DNA from: Bacteroidota bacterium
GTDB taxonomy: Bacteria > Bacteroidota > Bacteroidia > Flavobacteriales > Weeksellaceae
DNA length: 24,385 nt
Direction: 5' to 3'
Assembly: GCA_018902795.1 (NCBI GenBank)
Contig: JAHIQD010000014.1
Location: forward strand, 1 to 24,385
Part shown: positions 1-8,100 of the stretch, in pieces
Numbering within the stretch: the first letter of the stretch is position 1
How the letters are laid out: each line of letters begins with the position of its first letter
The notes under the pieces: generated by a model
What the model was told of the DNA's origin: nothing
Databases searched by the model: none
Seen by the model: the letters and a program-made list of their open reading frames with translations, nothing else
Translations under genes and position numbers: made by a program

Positions 1-1
1 A

Positions 2-244
2 TCTAAAAAGGGAAATAGTAATCTCCGGAAATCTCTTCACTTACCAGCTTTAACTGCGGTAAAATGGGATGATAATTTTAGAAATATCTACGCAAGATTA
101 GTTTCAAAACATGGTATAAAAATGAAAGCTTTGGTAGCTATCCAAAGAAAACTTTTAGAATTAATTTACATATTATTTAAAAACGAAACAGAGTATGAGA
201 AAGATTATCAAACAAAAAATAGCGTGCAAACACAAATGGTTTAA
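2..244 (+). CDS. IS110-family transposase, C-terminal part (5' end outside window)
   Basis: The frame is open from base 2 to a TAA at 242-244 and gives the last 80 residues of a protein that begins before the window. The pattern SKKGNxxLRKSL, then LPAL, then a YxRL segment and KALVAIQRKLL matches the C-terminal Transposase_20 region of IS110-family enzymes. These DEDD/serine recombinases move circular intermediates and, in studied members, are guided by an element-encoded RNA. The catalytic RuvC-like N-terminal domain would lie upstream and cannot be judged, so whether the element is intact is unknown. IS110 elements usually lack long terminal inverted repeats, and I could not fix the right end. 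The sequence is AT-rich, as is common for insertion sequences in this phylum. Family call fairly sure; subgroup unknown. Confidence 0.8.
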   Translation, partial: SKKGNSNLRKSLHLPALTAVKWDDNFRNIYARLVSKHGIKMKALVAIQRKLLELIYILFKNETEYEKDYQTKNSVQTQMV

Positions 245-251
245 CACGCTA
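220..251 (+). repeat. Hairpin at the end of the transposase gene
   Basis: TAGCGTG (220-226) pairs with CACGCTA (245-251). An inner AAAC/GTTT pair around a short loop extends the fold. The stop codon sits inside the hairpin. No T-run follows directly, so a classical terminator is unlikely. It may mark a subterminal structure of the IS110 element or protect the transcript end; either role is inference. Confidence 0.45.
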
Positions 252-627
252 CAGAGTCTAGTTCTTGACTGACTTAAAAAACAAATTTACAAAAAAAATA
301 AATATTTTATTTTGGAAATCAACACAGAATCTTCATAGATAGTTCATGTGGAGTTCGTGACGGTTTTCTTTGCCGAGCTCTTTCTCGTCGTCCCAAAGTT
401 TATTTTATTTCCTTCAAGGACGGTTTTTGATCAGTGGGTTTGGATATTCGTCAATTCTTGGGGGGGGAGTGGGGAGTGCCCCAAAAGAACCCAAAAGATT
501 AAAAATGCTTTTTTTTACCTTACTTTTTGTATTGACACTCTGATGACGCTTTAGGGATTTGTCAAAATGGGCTCGTTTAATTGACAAATTTTGGACAATA
601 TCATAGAGTTTTTAGAAGGGTAGGATA
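245..627. other. Non-coding stretch right of the IS110 end
   Basis: No convincing gene is present. The only open frame (348-554, plus) starts with GTG and its product has no recognisable feature. The stretch holds a run of eight G (460-467) followed by GGGG at 471-474, and an inverted repeat ATTTGTCAA (557-565) / TTGACAAAT (581-589). The right boundary of the IS110 element should lie somewhere here but is not visible. Confidence 0.5.
557..589. repeat. 9-bp inverted repeat ATTTGTCAA-N15-TTGACAAAT
   Basis: The two arms, 557-565 and 581-589, are perfectly complementary. The TTGTCAA/TTGACAA half-sites recur as a continuous palindrome at 906-919 inside the neighbouring XRE gene, and a related TGTCAG/CTGACA pair lies at 1272-1291. 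It could be an operator for the XRE regulator or an RNA hairpin. No T-run supports termination on either strand. Confidence 0.35.
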
Positions 628-819
628 CTAATACTCAAATCTTCTTACTTTGCTTTCTAATTGCTGTCCTTTGAAAGCTAATTTCGCCAAAACGGCGACG
701 CAAAGTTTTTTTGCCTCTGGTTCCGGATAACTGCGGGATAAAACCGATAATTTGTCTTCTATCTCTTTAGAAGCTGTTCCATTCTGCGCATCATTTCCTC
801 CTTCTCTTTCAGCATTCTT
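628..819 (-). pseudogene. Coding-like open frame running on from the XRE gene in the -1 frame
   Basis: On the minus strand this frame is open from just after a TGA at 822-820 to a TAG at 630-628, 63 codons. It overlaps the last 61 bases of the XRE gene and has no ATG, GTG or TTG. The translation is helix-like and protein-like, with segments such as LSVLSRSYPEPEAKK and KLAFKGQQLESKVRRFEY. It could be the former C-terminus of a longer regulator lost by a one-base indel, a remnant of a separate small gene, or chance. No canonical slippery heptamer is present at the overlap, so programmed frameshifting is not favoured. Weak call. Confidence 0.25.
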
Positions 820-1163
820 TCATATAAGACAATCTTTTCCTCGTGTAACTTTATAACCTGTTCAAGAGGATTTACTTGCGAATTGTAAAATATAGATGCC
901 GGCTGTTGACAATTGTCAAATGTATTCGCAATAATATTTACCGCCTGTTCCTCGTCAAAATTCTGAAAAGCTTCCACCGGAATCTTCAGGGCAGCGGAAA
1001 TCTTCTGCAGCAATGCCACCTCCACCTCATCCTTTTGCTCGAGGAGAGAAATCTTCTTCTGGTTCCACTCTTCACCAAGATCAAAAGCCAATGCTTCCTG
1101 CTTCACGCCGAGCATTTCTCTGAACCGTTTCACATTGCGTCCCTGATGTACTTTCTTATCCAT
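759..1163 (-). CDS. XRE-family helix-turn-helix transcriptional regulator
   Basis: The 134-residue cytoplasmic protein begins with an HTH_3/Cro-CI-type DNA-binding domain at about residues 9-65. The NVKRFREMLGVKQEALAFDL segment covers helices 1-2, QKKISLLEQKD the recognition helix, and VALLQKISAALKIPVEAF the closing helices. After a linker, residues 100-134 are strongly charged and heptad-like, suggesting a coiled coil for dimer or higher-order assembly. Stand-alone regulators of this shape are common in Chryseobacterium-like genomes; their targets are mostly unknown. The ATG is preceded by no clear Shine-Dalgarno sequence, as usual in the phylum. A 12-bp palindrome lies about 65 bp upstream (1227-1238), a reasonable place for an autoregulatory operator. 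The gene stands alone, divergent from the large exported-protein gene. Family sure, role unknown. Confidence 0.85.
   Translation of the reverse strand: MDKKVHQGRNVKRFREMLGVKQEALAFDLGEEWNQKKISLLEQKDEVEVALLQKISAALKIPVEAFQNFDEEQAVNIIANTFDNCQQPASIFYNSQVNPLEQVIKLHEEKIVLYERMLKEKEEMMRRMEQLLKR
906..919. promoter_or_regulatory. Perfect 14-bp palindrome TTGACAATTGTCAA inside the XRE gene
   Basis: The palindrome falls in codons for Phe-Asp-Asn-Cys-Gln in the linker of the regulator. Its half-site TTGACAA is the same as in the spaced inverted repeat at 557-589. Intragenic operators are known for HTH regulators, but a chance palindrome cannot be excluded. Confidence 0.25.
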
Positions 1164-1226
1164 AACTCTTGATGTTTTGCTTAAAATGTAAAGTTAATAA
1201 ATTATCTTATAACGGTGTGTGGCCAA

Positions 1227-1238
1227 GGATAATTATCC
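1227..1238. promoter_or_regulatory. 12-bp palindrome GGATAATTATCC upstream of the XRE gene
   Basis: The perfect palindrome has its centre about 70 bp upstream of the regulator's ATG on the minus strand. Palindromes of this length just upstream of HTH_3 regulators are often autoregulatory operators; binding here is inference. A possible -7 element for the gene, TAACTTTA (one mismatch to TAnnTTTG), lies between it and the start codon. Confidence 0.35.
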
Positions 1239-1271
1239 CTTCCTCTCACTGTAAAAAGTCTCAAAAGTACC

Positions 1272-1307
1272 TGTCAGCGGTCGATCTGACAATTTTTTAT
1301 ATTTTTG
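1272..1307 (+). promoter_or_regulatory. Promoter-like -7 element with an inverted repeat in the -33 region
   Basis: TATTTTTG (1300-1307) matches the Bacteroidota -7 consensus TAnnTTTG and is followed by C, as is common. No TTG is seen 17-23 bp upstream. That position is taken by the inverted repeat TGTCAG (1272-1277) / CTGACA (1286-1291), which could be a repressor or activator site. The element points rightwards into sequence without an ORF but with a strong hairpin at 1337-1374. Confidence 0.3.
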
Positions 1308-1336
1308 CCGAAAACGACGGTTTTTGTAGGAACTGA

Positions 1337-1374
1337 TCATTTCTGCCGAAAAGGGAGATATTTGCCAGAAATGA
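1337..1374 (+). ncRNA. Possible small structured RNA: hairpin with 9-bp perfect stem
   Basis: TCATTTCTG (1337-1345) pairs perfectly with CAGAAATGA (1366-1374) across a 20-base loop. It starts about 30 bases after the TATTTTTG element at 1300-1307, so a transcript from there would carry it near its 5' end. No T-run ends it, and the G-rich tract at 1417-1435 lies just beyond. I know no RNA family that fits; this is a structural observation only. Confidence 0.2.
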
Positions 1375-1416
1375 CCGTATATCCGATTGTTAGTAAGTGC
1401 CTTTCTGATGCTTTAT

Positions 1417-1435
1417 GGTGGGGGAGGGGTGGGGG
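1417..1435 (+). repeat. G-rich tract with quadruplex potential
   Basis: The tract reads GG-T-GGGGG-A-GGGG-T-GGGGG with single-base loops. It has three runs of at least four G plus one GG, so a two-layer quadruplex on the plus strand is possible. A second G-rich tract lies at 460-474. Both are in non-coding DNA flanking the XRE gene. Confidence 0.4.
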
Positions 1436-1723
1436 ATTACCTTAACAGGGTGATGGATTAGCATCACGAACCTCATCCTGCAGACTGATTAGGCTCCCTT
1501 AGCGAGATTATCGGATAGTAAGCGGGTTGTAAGCGAAATCTTGTATGAGACAGATTCCCTTTTTTAATAAATTCATTTCTTAACGGTTTGATGAACGTCT
1601 CATGAACTATATAAGAAGTTTCCGTCAGATCAAAGATTTATCAGCCAACGCGGTAAATTTAAAAGACATACGGTGGCTTTAATAAAGGAGTTTCGGACTT
1701 AAATTTAACTGATATGTACCAAC

Positions 1724-1758
1724 GTGAGGCGCATATCTTTAAAGAAGATGCGCATTAC
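1724..1758. repeat. Hairpin with GCGCAT/ATGCGC stem
   Basis: GCGCAT (1729-1734) pairs with ATGCGC (1748-1753). Inner TCTT/AAGA bases can extend it, and CGT (1724-1726) can pair with ACG (1756-1758) across an internal loop. It lies about 170 bp upstream of the promoter of the first large exported protein. No T-run follows, so a terminator is unlikely. Confidence 0.35.
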
Positions 1759-1905
1759 GGTGAAATTTTGAAAATATTGTCCCGGGTTGATGTATTAATG
1801 AAAAGCGACCGTTCAGGCTATTTTGTTGTGTTTTTTTGACTTTTTACGATGCTTATGGTGGCAAATGATTAATAAATAATTGAAAATATTATTTAAAATC
1901 TATTA

Positions 1906-1932
1906 TTTGAATTATAAAAAAATGTAATTTTG
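1906..1932 (+). promoter_or_regulatory. Candidate promoter of the first large exported protein
   Basis: TAATTTTG (1925-1932) fits the -7 consensus TAnnTTTG. TTTG at 1906-1909 could be the -33 element, though the 15-base spacer is shorter than the usual 17-23. Transcription would start near 1937, giving a leader of about 225 bases before the ATG at 2163. The surrounding DNA is very AT-rich. Confidence 0.4.
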
Positions 1933-1935
1933 CTA

Positions 1936-1950
1936 CCCCAACAAGTGGGG
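1936..1950 (+). promoter_or_regulatory. 5'-terminal hairpin of the long leader
   Basis: CCCCA (1936-1940) and TGGGG (1946-1950) form a stem around ACAAG almost exactly where the transcript should begin. Such 5'-terminal stems can protect mRNA from decay. The TGGGG arm could alternatively pair with CCCCA at 2067-2071 or 2110-2114, so competing folds are possible. Confidence 0.35.
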
Positions 1951-2162
1951 AACACAATAAAAAAAATATTTAGCATCTGATGATCAATCCTCTATTCTCC
2001 AATAGCAGTGCCGTTTTTGGGCTGCATACGGATACCATGTCCGCCGAAGTGTGCCCTTACGGTAACCCCCATTGTTCTTAGCTGCAGAAACTGATTCTTT
2101 CTGGACTAACCCCATTGACCGAGCCGCTACGCTTTCAAATAATCTTTTCACAACACAATTTT

Positions 2163-5100
2163 ATGAAAAACTTTACTTTTTTCAGCTTTGCCGTTTCGAC
2201 AGAACGATCTCCGCTGTTTTTTTGTCCTCTTTCAACTAATGCGACGGGGAGAAAAACAAATTTATTGTCTTTCGGCAAAGCCGTTCTTGCCTTGGTTTTG
2301 ATGCTTTCCTTCGTTTCCGGATGGGGGCAGATGACTTTTACTTCAGGAGTTGGAATGACTCAAACTCAAAATTTTGATGGATTACCTACCAATGTTACTA
2401 ATAATAATATAAACACTGCTCGAATCGGGCAAGATTGGTATTGGTATAATAGTAACACAGCAACACAAGTTCAAGCACTAACAGGTAATATAGTAGTTGG
2501 AACTAATACTACTTCTACGGCACACGGCATGTATAATTGTGCTGCTTCAACTACATCAACCGATCGTAGCGTTGGTTCTGTGGCTTCAGGATCTGGAGCG
2601 CATCGTTTAGGTGTAAATCTGATAAATAACACAGGGAGTATTGTTGCAGGTTTTGATCTAAGCTTTAGAGTAGAAAAATATAGAAACGGAAGTTCAACAG
2701 CTGTAACAGAAAGAGTTTTGTTTGAATATAGCACCAATGCAACAAGTTTAAGTACGGGTACTTGGACAGCTGTTTCATCATTAGATTTAGTAGAACCAAG
2801 TAATGCAAACACAGATACATCAGTTGGAATTGATGGTAATGCAGCAGGAAATTTTGCTGCAATCTCAGGCTCAATATCTGGATTGTCTATAAATAACAGT
2901 ACTGGTATTTGGATTAGATGGAGAGATACTGATGAAGCAGGAACTGACGCGCTTTTAGCTTTAGATAATGTTTCAATAACAGCACTTCCTAACAATTACT
3001 CTGTAATCTATAATGGTAATTTAAGTACTGGAGGAACTGCTCCTACCGATGCTTCAAGTCCATACGCCCCAAATTCAACAGTCACAGTTTTAGGTAATAC
3101 TGGAAGTTTAACGAAAACAGGATTTACTTATAATAACTGGAACACGGCTACTGATGGCTCAGGGACTCCCTATTCTGCAGGCAATACCTTTACTATTAAT
3201 AAAAATACGACATTGTACGCCCAATGGGTTTCAAACACCCCTATTTTAAATCATACAGGTACAAACACAATCAATCATGGTTCCACATGCCTAAATGTAG
3301 CAGCAACAAAGCAGAGTTATACTGTTACAAATACTGGTGGAGCAGCTGCTACCGGTGTTACAATAACATCCAATAATACAGAATTTGCAGTAAGTAATAT
3401 CTCTGCTACGACCATCGCTTCAGGAGGTTCGATAACCTATGATGTTACTTTTATCCCAACTGTTGCGGGAACCCGTAACGCTACAATTACTGTAAATAAT
3501 GCAGAAAATGTAACGATTAGTAACAATCTTAGCGGCGTTGGTACTGCACCTGTTGCAGCAACACCAACTACCAATGCTGCAGCGAACATTGCCACCAATA
3601 CTGCAACACTAAATGGCTCAGCTGTTTTTGGAGTTTGTCCGAGCACTACAGGAAAAGGTTTTGTTATTGCAAAAACTGTAGATAATCCGACGCCTACAAT
3701 TGGAGGAACAGGAGTTACAGATCGAACAGTAATCTTGGGTTCGGCAGGTGCATATACATTTGCTGAAACTGGTTTATCTCCCAATACAAGCTATACTTAC
3801 AGAGCATATCTAACAGATGGAACAACACCAGTGTATGGTGCAGTTATTCAATTTACTACTTTAACACCTCCTGCAAACGACCTTTGTAGTGATGCTAAAG
3901 ATTTGGTGGTAAACGATCCTGCCGTTTCCGGTACTTTAGTGAATTCAACATTTACTTCACCATTTTTAAGTGGTAAAGATGTTTGGTATAAATTTACACC
4001 TGATTGTAATGGGAAATTTACAATAAATTTAATGGGATCAGCTGGATCAGCTAATATTCAACTATACAGTGCATGTAATACAATAACAAGCATACAGAAT
4101 ACTACAGGTACAGGTGCAAATAAAATTTTGACAACCACTACAACATTAACAGCAAATACAATTTATTATGTTAGAGTTGTAGCAGGAGATACCGCAGCAG
4201 AATCAAGTACATTCACTATTTCTGTCAATAGCCAAATCGCTATTGTAACACAACCTGTTGATGCCACAGTAAATGCAGGAACAACAGCTCAATTTTCTGT
4301 TTCAACGCCAGCAAATCAAACAGGAAGACAATGGCAAGTATTAACAACTGCTGGTGGAGCAGTTTGGACAGATATACCTTCCGCAACAGGAACACCTTAT
4401 ACGACACCTTCCACAACAATGGCGATGAACGGTTACAAATACCGTGTAATTATTTCCAACGGAACTTGCCAAACCATCACATCAAATGAAGCACTTCTCA
4501 CCGTAAATCCGGTAACTGTTTCTACAGATATGTTTAGAAGTAAAGTTTCCGGAGATTGGGACGCTCCTACAACATGGATTTCTTCTTCAGACGGAGGAAT
4601 AACTTGGTTAGATCAAGCAACGGCAAAACCAACTGGTTCAGCAGCTTCCATTGAAATTATGAACGGACATACGGTAAAAACTTTCTTTTCTGAAGGGGCA
4701 AAAGATCTTACTGTACATTCTGGAGGAATACTTGATTTGAATGCATCGCTTACAAATTCTGGTTTGTTTAAAATAGAGGATAATGGCACAGTAAATATTA
4801 AATATACTTCATCCAACTTATCTACCAATTTATGGGCAGGAACAGAAGATTTTGCACCAAACTCTTTGGTAAGAGTAACACTAATGGCAGGAAGTGGAGC
4901 TAACTTATTTACTGTAAGCGCAGGTGTTCCGGCTATTACAGCAAGAACATATAGTGGATATACTGCATTGTTTGGTTTCCTTGAATTGCTTCCTGCAAGC
5001 GGATGGTCGGCATTTTTACCAAACTTGGCTGATTATAATCTTACTCATAATGATTTAACCTTAACTTACAGTACAGCTTCTAATTTTAGCATGATATCTG

Positions 5101-8100
5101 GTAATTCGACCACTATGGGAATTGGTAGAGATTTTATTACGAATATAGGAGCATCGGTAACAACTTCTGTTACTTTTCAAACAGGTGCAGGAAGTTCTTC
5201 ATTTAATGTAAGAGGTAATTATATTAAGAAAGGAACTGGAGTTTTTACATTCTCTGGTGCAAATGTTGGAGCGGCATCACCAATGGTTCAAACATTTAAC
5301 ATAGATGGCAATTTAAAAGTTGAAAATGGTTCTGTTCGCATGGTAGCTGGCAACAGTGGCGGTGTTAATTTCGAGGTAAACTTGAAAGGAAATTTAGAAG
5401 TAACCGCTGGGCAATTATTCAATAATAATCAGACAACCTATGCTACTTCAAATTTCAATTTTATTGGAACCAATCAAACTATCAATTATACAGGAGCTAC
5501 CAAACCGTCTTATATTTATTTCTGCGCGAAAAACGGTTCAAACGTTCAATTAATTAATCAGGATTTTACATTAGACACCAATTCTAAATTTACAGTAGAA
5601 TCCGGTGCTACTTTAGACTTCGGGTTTAACGGAACTACTGCACTCAATCTTTTAACTGGAACAGGAACCGGACAAAAATTTGAACTTAAAGACGGCGGAA
5701 CTTTAAAAATTACTTCACCAGTTGGGATTTCAAATGGGACAAGTGTTTATACAGGAAACGTGCAAATAGGTGCAACAAGTGCTAACCGTGTTTTCGGGGC
5801 AGCTGGTATCTACCATTATATTGGCAAAGAAAACCAAGTTTCAGGAAATGGCTTACCGAGTACAGCAGGAGATAAGAAAGTTATTGTAGAACTAGCTAAT
5901 GATGATTTAAAATTCTGGGCAACACCAGAGTCCGGTGCAGGTTCTGTAAAACGGTTCACCTCAGGTGGTGGTTTAGAAATTAGAAGCGGTACTGTTTATG
6001 ATGGTCAGAATCCAGATTATCTGACAGAAGATCATGGTCGTTTTGCTGATGCAGTAGATACGGGTGCCACTATAGCACAGTCCGGAAATTTAACAATGAC
6101 AGGCGGAAGATATGTATTATATCATAACGCTGTCGCAGCGCCACATTTATCGGGTAATTATAATTTAACAGGTGGTGTAATTCAGTTTGACGGCAATGAT
6201 CAAAGCATTAGAGCCATTAATTCGTCATCGGTATCTAATGAATACCTCACCGTGGAAGTTACCGGTAAAAATATTGGTACACCAGCGGGTAATATCACTC
6301 TTAAAAGTATCACATCGGGTATTGAACCAGTTGATGGTAGCTTGAAAATTAAGGGAGGTGGAGAGTTTTTAATTAATGATAATTCAATTGTTGGTACTTC
6401 CGATAATCAGTCCGTAATTGTTGAAAATGGTGGAGTGTTTAAAACAGGAGATGCTCATGGATTTAGTGGGTCCGCTCAGACTTCAGTACAGCCTTCCATA
6501 GAAAATATCATTTTACAACCTAGTTCTACCATAGAATATTCTCGTACTGGCGACCAAACCATCACCAATAAAACAACTTTCACTGCTCATCCTGACTATG
6601 CGAATTTGAAAATCTCCGGTACTGGTACAAAATCTGCGGCAGGAGAGACGGTGGTAAAGGAAAAGACCATCCTGGCGAATGCTGCAGTGACCCTAAAAGT
6701 ACCTGCTACAGCAGATTACAATCCTGCAAATCCGTCGGTAGATGCACCGCAGCCTAATGTTTTTTATGCAAATGGGGGTATTGATAACGGCAACGGTAGT
6801 AACGGTATTTTCCTTCTTGAAAATAACGCCATGTTGATGCAGAATGACGATGCCGTTAATAACAACGCAAAAATTCAGTTGCTGAGAAATGCCAAGATGA
6901 AAAGACTGGACTATACCTATTGGGGTTCACCGGTTCAGGGGCAGATTTTTAAAGATTTTTCACCCAATACGGTGGCTTCAAGGTTTTATTCCTATAATGA
7001 GATTGATGGTTCGTTCAGTTCGGTGCCTAATTATTCCAGTACTTCATTTGTTCCCGGCCAAGGCTATGCCATCAGAGCGAGCAACACGGCAAATTCGGTG
7101 ACACCGGAATTATGGCCTGGCAAATTTATCGGTAAGCCCAATAATGGTGATGCAATTAACTTTCCTCTGAAATATAATACGGTCTCCACTTCGACTCCGG
7201 ATCCCAGAGTTTCCGCAGGACTGAACATGATCGCAAATCCATATCCATCCAATATTGATCTCCGATTGCTCAGAGCCAATAATAGTGGGGTGACCGATGG
7301 GGTATTTTATTTCTGGACCAATACCAATGCCTGGGATAAAGTGAATATGGACACAACCAATGGAAGTTATGGGATCTATAAAGGGAATAATTATGCGACC
7401 CTGAATATGTTGGGATCCACCCCTGCCACAGGCGCTGCTCAGGGAGCATCAATATCGCCTTCAGCGATCATAAAACCCGGACAGGGATTTTTAATTCATG
7501 CTACAAAAGAAGGACCGCTGAATTTTAGTAATAGCATCCGGACTACGGATAATAAAACAACCGATAATAATTCTGTCTTCTTTAACGGTAAAAATTCAGG
7601 AACTCTTACACCAGAGGTTGACCGGTTCTGGCTGTACAGTGAGACCCCGACCCAGCTGAAAAATGTTATTTTAATTGGATATGCCACCGGTGCCAATAAT
7701 GGGTTTGATTCCGGATACGATGCGATAACCATGGGAGAATCTGATAGTTTTTACAGTATCGCCGAGGATAAAAAACTGGTGATACAGGGAAGGATCTATC
7801 CGCTTGTATTGGATGATGTAGTATCATTGGGTCTTGCTCATTATAAGCCGGGCACCTATAAAATTGGTATTGAAAAAAGAGACGGCATCTTCGCCAGTGC
7901 GCAGCATATCTACCTTAAAGACCAATTGACCGGCATCATTACCGACCTTACAGAAGGCAGTTACACCTACACCGCAGATGCCGGTGAAAGCAATACCCGT
8001 TTTGAAATCATCTATCAGCCACAGGCTACCTTGGCTGCTGACGTCACAGGAAAAGATGATTTGCAGGTATACGTCGAAGGTTCCCATTGGGGGGTGAAAT

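Larger units (their letters stand above)
1172..2162. other. About 1 kb without a gene, rich in dyads
   Basis: No open frame here looks real; the longest ATG-started frame I noticed beyond the track is a 26-codon one at 1602. In order the stretch holds the palindrome at 1227-1238; a TGTCAG/CTGACA pair (1272-1291) next to a TATTTTTG element (1300-1307); a 9-bp-stem hairpin (1337-1374); a G-rich tract (1417-1435); a small hairpin GTGATG/CATCAC (1450-1467); a GCGCAT/ATGCGC hairpin (1729-1753); and the promoter and leader of the first large exported protein from about 1906. The density of structure suggests regulatory RNA or operator sites rather than decayed genes. Confidence 0.5.

Noticed and set aside
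220..251. Hairpin after the transposase as an intrinsic terminator
   Set aside because: No T-run follows the stem directly, so it is recorded as a structural repeat instead.
348..554. Plus-strand 68-codon open frame after the IS110 end
   Set aside because: It starts with GTG, crosses the G8 run, shows no domain, signal or promoter, and its composition is unlike a protein.
876..1172. Plus-strand frame antisense to the XRE gene
   Set aside because: It is the shadow of a well-supported gene on the other strand and has no motif of its own.
1441..1560. Possible tRNA-like segment
   Set aside because: A small hairpin is present, but no acceptor stem, anticodon arm or T-loop consensus could be fitted.
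1602..1682. 26-codon ATG frame in the large intergenic region
   Set aside because: It is too short to separate from chance and has neither a signal peptide nor a helix; noted only because the region otherwise lacks frames.
2115..2162. Longer N-terminus of the first giant protein starting at a TTG
   Set aside because: The added 16 residues would place more sequence before an already long signal-peptide n-region; the ATG at 2163 followed by Lys-Asn is more plausible.
3300..6600. Repetitive Thr/Asn/Gly-rich coding stretch as a DNA tandem repeat
   Set aside because: The repeats are loose and at protein level only (beta-strand periodicity); no exact DNA repeat unit was found.
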